This document shows, in pieces, positions 1 to 10,408 of a DNA stretch of 64,000 bases; position 1 is the first letter of the stretch, and each line of letters begins with the position of its first letter. Below the pieces are notes generated by a model. It searched no databases. It worked only from the letters and a program-made list of their open reading frames with translations, and was not told the DNA's origin. Location: assembly GCA_003255025.1 (NCBI GenBank), contig QANY01000091.1, positions 1 through 64,000 on the forward strand. The letters run 5' to 3'. The translations under genes were made by a program, and so were the position numbers. The stretch comes from Datisca glomerata. Taxonomy: Eukaryota > Streptophyta > Magnoliopsida > Cucurbitales > Datiscaceae.

Positions 1-328
1 ACCTCTCTTTCCAACCCCTCTCTTTCTCACTCTAAAAGATGACTTCCCCCCGTTTTTTTTACTCCCCAAAAGACCTCCCTTTAAGTGAAGATTTCATTCC
101 TATTTATAGGCAAAATTAGGGTTTGCCTTTTTTACTTTTAGTCTTTTTTCAATTTTTATTTTGTAGTCCTCTTTTTTTAATTTTTACTTTTTAGTCTTTG
201 GACCACTTTTCTTATTTTAGTATTGGATTAGTTTTTAAATTGTACATATAGTCTTGGATTATTAAAAGAGCCCAAATATAAAGCATGTATATTTCATGTA
301 TTAGGTCAGATAAAATAAGGTATCTACA
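1..328 (-). mobile_element. Tat-family LTR fragment, cut by the window edge
   Basis: Read on the minus strand this begins TGTAGATACC at 328, the same LTR start as the 3' LTR of element B (TGTAGATACCG at 44624), and resembles the start of element A's LTR (TGTAGACATC at 25439). A short-leader layout follows: a TATAAATA box at 101-108 and then a CT/GA-rich stretch, as in the LTR of B. The rest of the LTR lies left of position 1. Whether it is a solo LTR or part of a full element cannot be seen. Confidence 0.7.
101..108 (-). promoter_or_regulatory. TATA box of the LTR promoter
   Basis: TATAAATA on the minus strand, about 220 bases inside the LTR start. A TATAAATA box lies at a comparable place (44813-44820) in the LTR of element B, also followed by a purine-rich leader read in the sense direction. 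It is therefore probably the RNA polymerase II core promoter of this retrotransposon family. Confidence 0.5.
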
Positions 329-842
329 ATTGAACTTAGGGAGACTTAGGAAGTGAGCTTCAACAATCAGTTATTTGACAACATTTAATAAAACTAAAAA
401 TAATATGTTATGTTAATAAATAATCAATTTCTAAGAAAATTCATAAAAAATGACCACAAGAATAAAATATATAAAAAAATAGCCCTCTTGCACAAAGTTT
501 GAAAAATATGGACTCACAAGCGGAAAGAAGTTTTCGCGTCACACGCACCATACCTGTATAATTTTTATAGTATATATAATATAAACTTTGTGGGATCCTA
601 CCACAATCCTACCGATCCTACAAATCTTGGTCCGATCTTACCATGATCCCACTTGATCTCGATTCTATACTCGATCTGGATCGTTTGAAATTATATGATC
701 GTAAGATCATACGATCCGGATTGCGATTTTGATAACTATTGTAAAATTACTCAATCAGCATTCCTTCAAATATAGGAAAATTGGTCCTCCATTGCTTAAT
801 CATGTTAGTTTTTCTATTTCCTTTTCTTAAATTTTTATGGTC
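329..842. other. AT-rich non-coding stretch
   Basis: No coding region is supported. Around 590-720 there is a cluster of short GATC-containing words (GATCCTA, CCGATC, TGATC and similar) in both orientations, which looks like a decayed tandem or foldback repeat. Nothing else is recognisable. Confidence 0.4.
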
Positions 843-1307
843 TATCTTAAATTTTCGAGAAAAGTACACGAACATCTCCTGAGTATTGTACACGGACACC
901 CTCTGTTTTTTCAGAAAAGATACATCTCACTTGACATTTTATCTTGTACACAAAAAAGACAAAAAATGTTAATGTTCTTACTAATGGCGTTAATTTTTTT
1001 CAAAATATCAAGAAAGCTCTTACTCGATCGTTTGCTAACGGACTTAGGGTTACATCAAACCCAAATTTTCAGGTTATATCAAACCATCCACTTTTGATAT
1101 AACCCGAATAATGGAGATCAAACTCCAGTACGGGTGCACGGGTCTCAGATAAGAGTCAATATATAAGGTTATTTTGGTCATTTCATTCTAAAATTAAACT
1201 ATTTGTAACGGATTAAATTTATTTGTCTTTTCTTAAACTACATGAGTGTCCGTGTCTTTTAGACAAATCTCAAAGGATGTCTGTTTACTTCTCCCTAAAT
1301 TTTTTTA
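843..1307. mobile_element. Small foldback element with about 80-bp inverted ends (MULE/MITE-like)
   Basis: The left end (about 853-930, starting TTCGAGAAAAGTACACGAAC) matches imperfectly the reverse complement of the right end (about 1225-1300, starting TTAGGGAGAAGTAAACAGAC). Both arms carry the words ACACGGACA and GAGATTTG/GAGTATTG at equivalent places. The small size and lack of coding capacity fit a non-autonomous terminal-inverted-repeat transposon. The open frame at 837-1097 lies inside it and has no protein-like features. A target duplication is not clear because both flanks are runs of A and T. Confidence 0.55.
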
Positions 1308-4029
1308 TAGAAAATATGAAGAAATTAAACAATAAAGGACAGAAATTTCTATTATCAAAATTTATCGGTTAGTGTTATCCATTTTTAAATTTATGAGTGT
1401 CAATTATCAATGACACAAATTTTATTTGTCTAAGTTAAATATAGCAAAAAAAACAACAAAAACAATACCAAACAAGTCCGAAGAAACAAAGCATATATTA
1501 TGAATGATTTAGTATCCCAAAGTTAGAAAGTCAGATAAATATTGTTTTGTTTTTCTTTTAAACTAATATTGTTTTGTTAACGTTCGCAAGAATTTATTTC
1601 AAAACCATGTACCAACTGCACCCTCGGCTGTAGTCGGGATTGGGGTTCTTGATAGTTCTGAAATTTTTCGCAGTTGACGGTTAGTCTCATCTATCATCGG
1701 GTTTTAATATAAACGACTCTAATCAATTGAAAAAGTAAAATAAAAAATAAAAAAATATATTTCGCGGTTCAAGTGTAATCTCAGTCATCAACTCTGATAG
1801 GACGTTACAAGATTGACGAACTGCCTCAGCCGAGCAAACTGACAAGGAACTTAGTTCGAGTGTTTACAAGATTGACGAACTGCCACACTGAGTTTTACTG
1901 CCTTTGCTTTGGTTCGACTCATGTGAATGTGATGTATGATGGAAAAAATCAGTGAAATTTTTTATTATTTTGGATTAATTTTTGCAATTTTCAGATTTAT
2001 TTGTTTTCATGCTTTTATATTCTTGTTTAGGTGATTTTTAACAATTTTATGGTTAAAATAAGGGTATAATATATAGAAGTGATTCAAAGATATTTCTATT
2101 AAGAATTTCAGACACTTAGAAGTCTTCAAATATTTTATATGCAATCTGTTTAGGGGTTAGATTTCAAACCGGATTGGGTATAAGAATAGATAGTCGTTTA
2201 ATCAACGGAGAAGCCTTGAAAACGTGGAGGTCTGTGTGTGGAGGAAAGTATGAGCATCTTCCACGACCTAGACGTTGACAATCACAGATAAACACACCTT
2301 CTTAAGGTTACCAATGAGGTACTCATCATGGTCCTAACTATGTTGAATTTTCATATGAAGTTTAATGAGTGAGAGAGAGGGGGGGAGTGAAATCCCTAAA
2401 TGTGTGTCTAAATGTAAAATATTTAGCCCCCCTCAATAAGGGTGTCATGCCTCTGTATATAAAGATATAGAGAGAGTGAGGGCTAAACCTTACTTTGTGG
2501 TGACCAATGAGTGATTGTCAAGTGTATGTAGAAACCAACAAATAGAACACTATCACATGCCTTTAGGTTCATCCTCAATAAGAGGACAACGCAACTAAAG
2601 CCTATTGAGAAAGTCGTGATGGCGGACTGACACAACAAACCTCATCCTAATCCTATCAAAGCATATGCCTCCAATTCATTCTCAAGGCAGTAAGAGTTCG
2701 TTCAAGTCTTGCCAATTGACTTGACTATTATAGGTAGATAATCACAGAGGTCTGATTGGAGAAGGTGGATCCAATGGATATGTCAGGTGCGGGAATCCCA
2801 TGTATAAACATTAGCCCCGTGTGCAAGTTCAATTGCGTAGCACTTGAACTTGTACACAGTATCTGTGTGTTGTGATCTTACTTGATGAGCCACAAGTTTA
2901 GCTGTGATGGTATACGTTTCTTCGTTGAATCAGTTATGTAGGGTCATCTTTGTTGTTGGAGCCCTCAATTGTATGTGACGATGCACCAATTGCTTTCATT
3001 TAGCCTTCAGTAAGAGAAGTAGTTGGCTACGACGGACCTCTCTTTATTAAAGAGTCTAATCATGGCGACATTCACTGAAAAATGACTAGCTGAAAAATAT
3101 ATATACACACTAGCAATGCACAACATTATGTTCAATGTTAGCACGAGAGAGTATACATGATAATATATGTACCATATGCATGTTCACAATGTGTGTTCAA
3201 AAATTCATGCATCATGATAAGTGAATAGAGCCAAGCGATATTCTCTAACTATATCATGCTCGTACATGACAGATAAATCCCAATGATGTGTTCATATTCA
3301 AAATTACTAGAGATAGTTCATTAGCATGACGAATAAACATATCATCACCTTTTGATATTAATGATCTGAGAGAACTGATCAAGAAGAACTCACTAGAGAG
3401 AAGTTTTACCAATTAGAAGCTTGATCAACATAGCATAACATCAATGCAACATATTACCCAAGAGAAAACTAATCAGGGCAGAGTTCGTCAAGAAATGACT
3501 CGACGGAGGATACACATGCTAGGAGCATATGTCGTAATGCTTAATGAGAAACATGAACTTTCAATATATGACGTTAGTGCGATTAGATATGCATGAGAGT
3601 AGATGTAACAAGAGGAAGTTCGTTACATTTTTGTACATCCATGTGGTATGATGATTGACAGAATCAAGTAGGTATATGTCATAGCCAATTTTTTTGCATG
3701 TGAATGATAATGTTTGGCAATGTATTTATAACCTCTATTAGTGGAGATAAAATCACATTCAGTGATGTCATTTGAAAATTTTTCAAAAAAGTAATCATAG
3801 ATGTGTTTTCAATGATAAATATAATAGTATGGTAAGCATAGTAAGCATCCTTTGGAACAAAGACGATTCAGACTTTGATATTACTTAAGAAAGCGCACAC
3901 ATATATACATTTATATAATATGTATATGAAAATAGAATGAAGTTGTCTAAGAAGACACATATGTGTGAACATTTAAACCACACATCGTGGGGACTTTGTT
4001 GAAGTTATGGAACCCAAGAGGAGGGGCAA
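1308..4029. other. Non-coding, repeat-like region upstream of the LINE
   Basis: No open frame of note. Seen here: a direct repeat of about 22 bases (TTACAAGATTGACGAACTGC near 1805 and again near 1866); a near-perfect hairpin at 2819-2857; and a GA-rich stretch at 2365-2385 followed by TATATAAAG near 2456. Much of it may be the left part of an older element that the LINE entered, but I found no matching LTR pair. Confidence 0.35.
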
Positions 4030-5355
4030 TAATCAAAGAGGTAGGAAAGGATACGTTTGTTGCCCGATTTCGCCACCCATTGGATCGGAAACGAGTGATG
4101 CTTAATGAACCTTAGCACTTCGACAAGGCATTAGTACTGATTGGGGAATTGGATGGCTATCAACAACCCTCAGAGATCGAGTTGTACGGGGTCCATTTTT
4201 GGGTTCGAGTTTATAATTTACCCTTCTCGTATATGACGGTTGGCGTGGGAGAACAAATTGGTAATGTCATTGGGCTTTTCAAAGAAGTGGATGAACATCC
4301 AGATGGAAGATGTTGGAGCAAATATTTGTGTATCCGAGTCTGCCTAGATGTAAAGAGACCATTGAGAAGGGGCATGAAATTGAGAACTGATCGAACCTCA
4401 CAACCATTATGGGTCGATTACAAGTATGAACGTTTGCCGGATTTTTATTATCGTTGCGGTTTATTATGTCACACAGAGAAGGACTGTGTGGTAGACACAA
4501 ATAATTTGGATACAAGTGGGATAGTAAAGTTCCAATATGGCTCTTGGCTAAGGGATACAGATGGCCTGGGACCGACACCAAAAATTTCAGTTCAGAGTTC
4601 GGAAGAGTCGTCTTCCTCAGGAGGGCGTATACAGAAAGGAATGGCAAGGAGTTCACCATCAAGAAAAAAGGGAGTTGGGATCCTCCTGTGAGTAATGGTC
4701 AGAAGAGAACCCCTTTAAGGAATACATGCAAGGCGTTGCAGGTGGCTAGCTATGGAAACTCGCCAGAAATTGGCGCCGGAAAGCCAATGGAGGGAGAAGA
4801 CAAAGGTATGGAACGGGAATAATTTAAACAGGACCACGGGCTGGGTCTGACAGGGGCTGGGGCAGATGTGGAGGACAAGGTGGACACGCGACAAAGAGAT
4901 ACTGTCTGTGCAAAAGAAAAATCTCAAGTTTCAATTATGGATGTTGAAAAAATCAAAGGGGGAGGCATGTTGGAAAATAGTTCACGGGCAGTTCTGACCT
5001 TATATGGATTGGGCTTTGATGAAAACCAACAAATGGAGGTTACCCACTCTATTTTAACGGGCAGAAACTTGAGTTTGGGCCTAATGGGAGGAAATGAAAA
5101 CTTTGGGTCCAATTTTAAAGAAGGAAAATGGAGGAGAATCAGTAATCAAATTGGGCAGAACGACACCAACAGTAGCGTTGTGCTAAATGACACTAACTCA
5201 AACAGAGGTGAGTTTAATTCCCCAGTTTCAATTTTAAGTAAACGTAAGCTTCCCACGATCAGTTCTTCAGTTTTTAAAGTAGCCAAAACTTTTAATCAAA
5301 AAATGGATGAAAAATCTCACGCAGTGGATGCCGAGGATCAGACCCGCTATGAATA
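4030..5355 (+). pseudogene. LINE ORF1 (DUF4283 and zinc-knuckle protein), broken
   Basis: Nucleic-acid-binding protein of the LINE ribonucleoprotein. DUF4283-like coding is visible from about 4045 (RFRHPLDRKRVMLNEP) but holds a stop (TAG for the usual Trp) before the open part at 4149-4691, which carries the typical FWVRVYNLP and GVGEQIGNVIG stretches. The zinc knuckle near 4436-4482 reads FYYRCGLLCHTEKDC: the first cysteine of the usual C-x2-C-x4-H-x4-C is Tyr and the Gly before the His is Cys, so metal binding is probably lost. After a frameshift near 4680 a hydrophilic tail continues at 4868-5356 and ends directly before the ORF2 start (ATAATG at 5354). The family assignment is firm; function is lost. 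Confidence 0.8.
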
Positions 5356-6120
5356 ATGAAGACCCTAAACTGGAATACTCAAAATTTGGGTAAACCCCGA
5401 GCATTCAATGTTTTTCACAAAGTTGTGCAAAGTTGTAGCCCAGATTTGATCTTTCTGATGGAAACACAATTATTTAATTTTGAAGTTGAAAAATTAAGAA
5501 GTAGATTGGGATTTAGTCATGAGCTGGTAATTGGGACAGACGGTTTAAAGGGGGATTAGCTCTATGGGATAAAGATGTCTCGGTGTCTATACGATCATAC
5601 TTTCAAGGGCATAATGATGCTTTAATTACGGAAGACGATGATTTTGCTTGGAGATTCATTGGGTTTTATGGTAACCCGATTCTATCTTTAAAAAGTCAAT
5701 CATGGGCTCTTCTCCAACGACCGGCAAACAACCCAATTAGCCACTTGGCTAGTAATTGGTGATTTTAATGAAATCCTGGAGCATTCGGAAAAGGTAGGAG
5801 GTAATCCTCACAGTGAATCAAAAATGGAAGAATTCCGGAGTACCTTAGAATTCTGCTCAATGTCTGAATTACCGAGTAAATGGCCCATGTTCACCTGGCA
5901 AATGAGAGAGTTGAGTTCATCAAAGAGAACTTAGATCTAGCTTTTTTTATAGACGGGTGGAAAAATCATTTCAGATGGGCTTGGGTGGAGAATTTGGGAT
6001 TTTTTACTTCGAACCATAGAATGATTTTGGCCCACATTGAGAAGCAGAATGTACCCACTGGTTCTAATCCAGCCTCGGGAAGTCTGGGCAGGAGAAGCCA
6101 CTTTGAAGCCTTCTAGGCTA
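5356..6120 (+). pseudogene. LINE ORF2 endonuclease domain, broken
   Basis: Amino end of the ORF2 polyprotein: the APE-like nuclease that nicks target DNA for target-primed reverse transcription. It starts MKTLNWNTQNLGKPRA, the usual plant L1 ORF2 start with the catalytic Asn. SPDLIFLMET with the catalytic Glu follows near 5440, VIGDFNEILEHSEK with the metal-binding Asp/Asn near 5755, and NLDLAFFIDGWKNHF near 5930. The last conserved box near 6015 reads SNH where SDH is usual, a change of the catalytic Asp. The frame is lost at about 5559 and again before 5880, so at least two frameshifts separate the boxes. Inactive. Confidence 0.85.
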
Positions 6121-6232
6121 GGGACGAAGAGTGCAGTGTCATTATTACATGGGCTTGGTCCTCCCTTTTCTGAACTAGCTATGGGGACCCGACCTTATCA
6201 AAACTAAAAAATTTCTTGTTTTCTCTGAATAA

Positions 6233-7410
6233 ATGGAGTTCGGGGAAGCTTGGTTCAATCTCGAAAGAATTGGCAGCATCACGTCGTACCTTAGATCGTC
6301 TTTTGGAGGAGGTTCGCCCAGAATCAGATTGGTCAGGAATTCAAAAGCTTCAGTCCAAACTCTCTTTTCTGGAAAGCCAAGAAAAACTATTTTAGAAACA
6401 GAGATCGAGAACGGACTGACTAAAATTCAGGGATATAAACACTGCCTTTTTTATGCAAAGGCGTCGAAAAGAATGAGAGAGAACTTAATACGAGGATTTT
6501 TTATTCAGATCAAAACTGACAGGATACAACGGAGGGGATTGTTTCATAAATTTCGAAGATATTTTCATGATAATTTCACATCTTCAGGTCCAAATGAAGA
6601 GGTGGTTGAGGCTGTAACTTGTAGTGTATCACGGTGAGTCACCGATGAAATGAACGAGAAACTTATGCTCCCTTATACTGAGAAGGAGATTGAGGAAGCC
6701 CTTTAGAGCATGCATCCGATGAAAAGCCCTGATGTTGATGCTTTTCCTGCCTTATTTTTTTTAGAATTTTTGGCACATTGTGGGTAAGGAAATTATTTCT
6801 CTTTGCCTCTCGTTTCTGAATTATAGAACTGACTTTAAAGAATTTAATCGGACATTGTTAATTTTGATCCCTAAAAATCATAACCCCCAATTTGTCTCTG
6901 ATTTTCGCTCGATTAGTTTATGTACTATTATTTACAAGCTCATATATAAGACGATTGCTAATAGACTGAAATGCATTTTTGCTGAGATTATTTCTGATTA
7001 TCAGAGTGCTTTGTGAAGGGTAGACTAATTATATATAATATTATTATTGCCTTTGAGATGATTCATTCTATGAATAGGAAAAGAAGGGCAAAATGACTTC
7101 TCAGCTATTAAATTATATATGAGCAAAGCTTATGACAGAGTTGAATGGAAATATATTTTGCCAATGATGAGAGAACTAGGATTTAATGAGAATTGGATTG
7201 ATTTGATTTTCAGATGTGTATCCTCTGTTTCTTTCTCATTTATGATGAATGGTTTGATTTATGATAATCTAACTTCCCAGCGTGGCCTCCGTCAAGGTGA
7301 CCCTCTTTCCTCATATTTTTTTATATGCTGAAGGTTTATTTGCGCTTCTTGTTGACGCCCAACAACGTAATCAACTTATATGATGTAGAATTGACATTTA
7401 GAACTTAAAA
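6233..7410 (+). pseudogene. LINE ORF2 reverse transcriptase, 5' part, broken
   Basis: The linker (6233-6637) and the fingers and palm of a non-LTR reverse transcriptase are readable in pieces: DFRSISLCTIIYKLIYKTIANRLK near 6900-6970 (written here only to name the box), SKAYDRVEW near 7120-7146 with the first catalytic Asp, and SQRGLRQGDPLSSYFF near 7277-7324. The reading then continues with AEGLFALLVDAQQRNQ and stops matching at about 7410, where foreign DNA begins. The FADD box with the two remaining catalytic Asp residues should follow and is absent, so the polymerase is dead irrespective of its stops. Confidence 0.85.
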
Positions 7411-8405
7411 AACATCCAGACAATACTCGAGATCCCTTTTCACAATCGCTTTGCCTATCTTGGGGTATTGTAATGGAAGAAACCTCTACATTATTGAAAA
7501 ATGCAAATAAACCCTATCGAGACTCTAAAGTTTACAGAGAAATCATGCATGGAGTTTGTAGGTGCAAACTCAAAGATACATGGCTTCATCGCAGAAGAAT
7601 TGAAGGCTCAAAATCCTGAATCGAAGGATCCAGATCCTGAAGCTTGCTTGCAATCATCATGGTCTCCTCCAAGTTACAGCCAGGTGAAGATCAATTACTA
7701 TGGTTTTTTGCTAAAGTGGACCCTTACACTAATTTTTTGCATACCCTGGCCCCTATCCCACTTTTCCTTCACTTTTTCATTTTTTCCCCATTGCTCTTCT
7801 TATAAGCTGTCCAATCAAATGACATGGTCTACTCACTTAATACTCAAAACCTCCATACCCACTTCATTTCTCCTTTTTCTTTTTAGTTTTTTGACTTCTT
7901 CTTTGTTTTGCTCTTCGTTTTCTTCTTCGTCTTCTTCATTCTTCCTACAATAACATAGGATTGCTAATTCTTCTCTCTGGAACAAGTATAAGTTTTATTT
8001 TCTTCTTTTGGAAAATATTTACTTGTCTTCTTCCTTCTTTCATGGGTTTTTTCATTTTCATGAGTTTTTTATAGGAATATTTATTTATTTTATTCTATCT
8101 GAAAAGTTGTTTGAAGTTCATTTATTGTAGATGATCACTACAAGATGATAGTGTAGTGTAAAATGAGGTCTACATAAGTACTACACGATCCTCATGTAGT
8201 CATCGTGTAGAGTACACGCAAGGTACACGAGCCCCGTGTAGATCTCGTGTACACTACACCATCATTGCGTAGTGCATCAAAAACTTTTTCAACAGTTCAC
8301 GAGCATTACGTAGCATCTATTACACTAATCAAGTGTACATGATGACCACATGATGATCGTGTACTTTTCGTGTACGCTACACGATTACACTACACGATCC
8401 TCGTG
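7410..8405. mobile_element. Insert inside the LINE reverse transcriptase, with a CACTA-like end
   Basis: The LINE reading stops near 7410 and resumes at about 8406 (ETYSKASGQCVNLDKS, from 8409). The 1-kb insert has an open stretch at 7501-7953 whose second half is a low-complexity Phe/Ser/Leu run from CT-rich DNA, so I do not call it a gene. At 8136-8145 is CACTACAAGA, the canonical end of plant CACTA transposons, followed up to 8405 by at least ten copies of TACACGA/TCGTGTA-type words in both orientations, like CACTA subterminal transposase-binding repeats. No matching opposite end was found, so it may be a fragment or a composite of two insertions. Confidence 0.5.
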
Positions 8406-9420
8406 TATGGAAACCTACTCTAAGGCATCAGGGCAGTGCGTAAATTTGGACAAATCTGTGATGACTTTCTCTCCTAATGTTTCACCTGATATTATGAGGA
8501 ACCTCTTAGTGGTGATGGGTATTAAAACTACATGATTCCATGAAAAGTATCTAGGGTTACCGTCATGGACAGGCAGAGGAAAGAATCATTTTTTTAATGC
8601 TGTAATGGAGAAGGGTCTAAGCTCATGAGTCATTGAAGGGAGAAATAGTTCTCCATTTTTGGAAAAGAGATACTTATCATCAAAGTAATAGTTCAAGCTT
8701 TGCCAACCTACTCTATGAACGTTTTTTGTCTCTCAAAATCCTTCTATTCAGAGTTAAGCATGTAGATGGCAAAGTTTTGGTATCTTCTGCTAACAAGAGG
8801 AAAATTCATTGGATGGCTTGGACCAAATTATGTAAACCAAAGAGCATGGGAGGCATGGGTTTTAGATCGCTAGAAGTGTTAAATCAGGCGCTCCTTGCAA
8901 AAAAGTGCTGGAGAATAATTATAATCTCATATAACCTTGTTTCTCGGATCCTAAAGGCAAAATACTCACAGTCATTGAATTTTATATCATGTAAGCTGAA
9001 ATCAAACTGCTCCTATATATGAAGGAGTATTCTATGGGGTATAGAGTTGTTGAGCAGGGGAATTCGATGGCGAATCGGTGACGGGACTTCGATCTGAATT
9101 TTTCATGACCCATGGCTTCCGCGACCTTTTACATTTTGACCTCTATTTTCGATCAATGCACGGGCATGCGCTAAAGTTGCAAATTTGATTCCCGGTTCTA
9201 GTTGGAACCGTGAAGCTCTATCTTATTTCCTAGATCTGGTAGATGTTGAGTTAGTGTTATCTATCTCTTTACTTTCAAATAGAGGGAGTGATAAACTAGG
9301 TTGGCACTTTGATGACAAAGTTAATTATTTAGTGAAGAGAGGATACCAACTGGGTCTTTCTATCATCGATCCAACTTCATCTTCATCAATTGAGGGGGGA
9401 ATTGGTGGTGGAAAAAACTT
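8406..9420 (+). pseudogene. LINE ORF2 reverse transcriptase, 3' part, broken
   Basis: Continuation of the LINE polyprotein after the insert: YSKASGQCVNLDKSVMTFSP, then HEKYLGLPSWTGRGK near 8541-8585 and, after frameshifts, GKFIGWLGPNYVNQRAWEAW in one frame overlapping the open frame at 8633-9022. The region up to about 9420 (HFDDKVNYLVKRGYQLG near 9305-9355) is the conserved connector that precedes the zf-RVT region. At least three frame changes are needed to follow it. Confidence 0.75.
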
Positions 9421-9711
9421 AGGAAGCTAGCGGTCCCAAACAAAATTAAAATTTTTATGTGGATGGCTTTGTTGGATTTAATTTCGACCGAGATAAATTT
9501 AAATAGGAGAAGGATTAATGCTAATGAGAGATGTGGGTACTGCGGCAAATTGGATTCTACAACCCATGCATTGTTTTCCTTCCTTTTAACATCGGGTTGT
9601 TGGCAGCAGGTTGGCTTGTTGAACCATTTGCCGAAGCAGTGTGCCCAATGGCCTCTGATGGATATTATTTCAGTTTTTTTTTCATTTTCTGGATTCTCCC
9701 TCTTTGACTAA
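9420..9711 (+). pseudogene. LINE zf-RVT zinc-binding region
   Basis: Open in one frame from 9457. It reads VPNKIKIFMWMALLDLIST just before, then RRINANERCGYCGKLDSTTHALFS: the C-x2-C and H pattern of the zf-RVT domain that follows reverse transcriptase in plant L1 elements. The second cysteine/histidine pair is only partly readable (SGCWQQ). It ends in a frame change at about 9704, leading into the RNase H region. Confidence 0.8.
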
Positions 9712-10360
9712 AGTGGTCCTTCTTTGTTGGGGAATTTGGTCTTTCCAGAACCACTCAATTCATGGAAAACATTTTAATCTTGCGCTTAACAGTAACACTT
9801 GGATTGAAAAGTTTATTTTGGATTTCCAACTTCCAAATGAAGTGGACAACCTCACGACCCCTTGCCACCAAAAACTTTCATCATGGAGAAAGCTGGATAA
9901 GGGTTGCCTAAAACTTAACATTGATGGAGCTACGAGAATGAGTTCAAATTGAAGCGCGGTAGGAGGTATTCTTCGAGATTGTGAAGGTCGTGTTCTAGGG
10001 GCTTTTTACAAACACTTCGAAGGTTATTTTCCTCATTTGCCTGTAGAAGCTTTGGCATTGACTGAGGGCTTGTCCCTGGCTTTAGAAAGGAGATTCCATA
10101 TAAATAGTGTAGAGTCAGTTTGTTTGGGCCTGGTGCAAGCTGTGTCTTCTCCTTGTCCAATGTTTTCGGAACTAGGCTCTTTTGTAGAGAAAATATGCTC
10201 TCTCCTTTTGGCTATGAATGGAGCAAAGCTAGTTCACACCCTTAGATCGTGTAATGGAGTGGCCTGTATTCTGGCTTGCTTTGGTCTTTCGTGTTCTGAT
10301 CCATTTTGTTGGTGGGAGTCAGCACCCGGTTTTGTTGCTGACATTGGTGTTGTTGCTTAG
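9704..10360 (+). pseudogene. LINE C-terminal RNase H (RVT_3 type)
   Basis: Plant L1 elements often carry this RNase H at the end of ORF2. WRKLDKGCLKLNIDGA with the first catalytic Asp is readable near 9890-9930. An in-frame TGA at about 9951 follows, then VGGILRDCEGRVLGAF and VEALALTEGLSLAL with the catalytic Glu at about 10040-10080. The end is open to 10360 (WWESAPGFVADIGVVA). The stop and one frame change separate the catalytic residues, so no active enzyme can be made. Confidence 0.8.
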
Positions 10361-10408
10361 TTTCTTTTAATATGAATTTTTAGTTAAAAATTAAATAAAA
10401 AATAAATC

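Larger units (their letters stand above)
4030..10408 (+). mobile_element. L1-clade LINE retrotransposon, 5'-truncated and defective
   Basis: The order along the + strand is that of plant L1 elements: ORF1 with a DUF4283-type RNA-binding region and a zinc knuckle, then ORF2 with AP-type endonuclease, reverse transcriptase, a zf-RVT zinc region and a C-terminal RNase H. It ends in an A-rich tail at about 10381-10408. Stops and frameshifts break every domain, and a foreign insert sits at 7410-8405, so it cannot move on its own. The 5' end is placed where DUF4283-like coding becomes visible; the true boundary and a target duplication were not found. Confidence 0.9.

Noticed and set aside
4279..4662. 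127-codon open frame on the minus strand
   Set aside because: It is the antisense shadow of LINE ORF1, whose DUF4283 and zinc-knuckle reading on the + strand explains the sequence.
7501..7953. A 150-codon protein gene inside the LINE insert
   Set aside because: The second half is low-complexity sequence from CT-rich DNA, and the first half matches no family I recognise.
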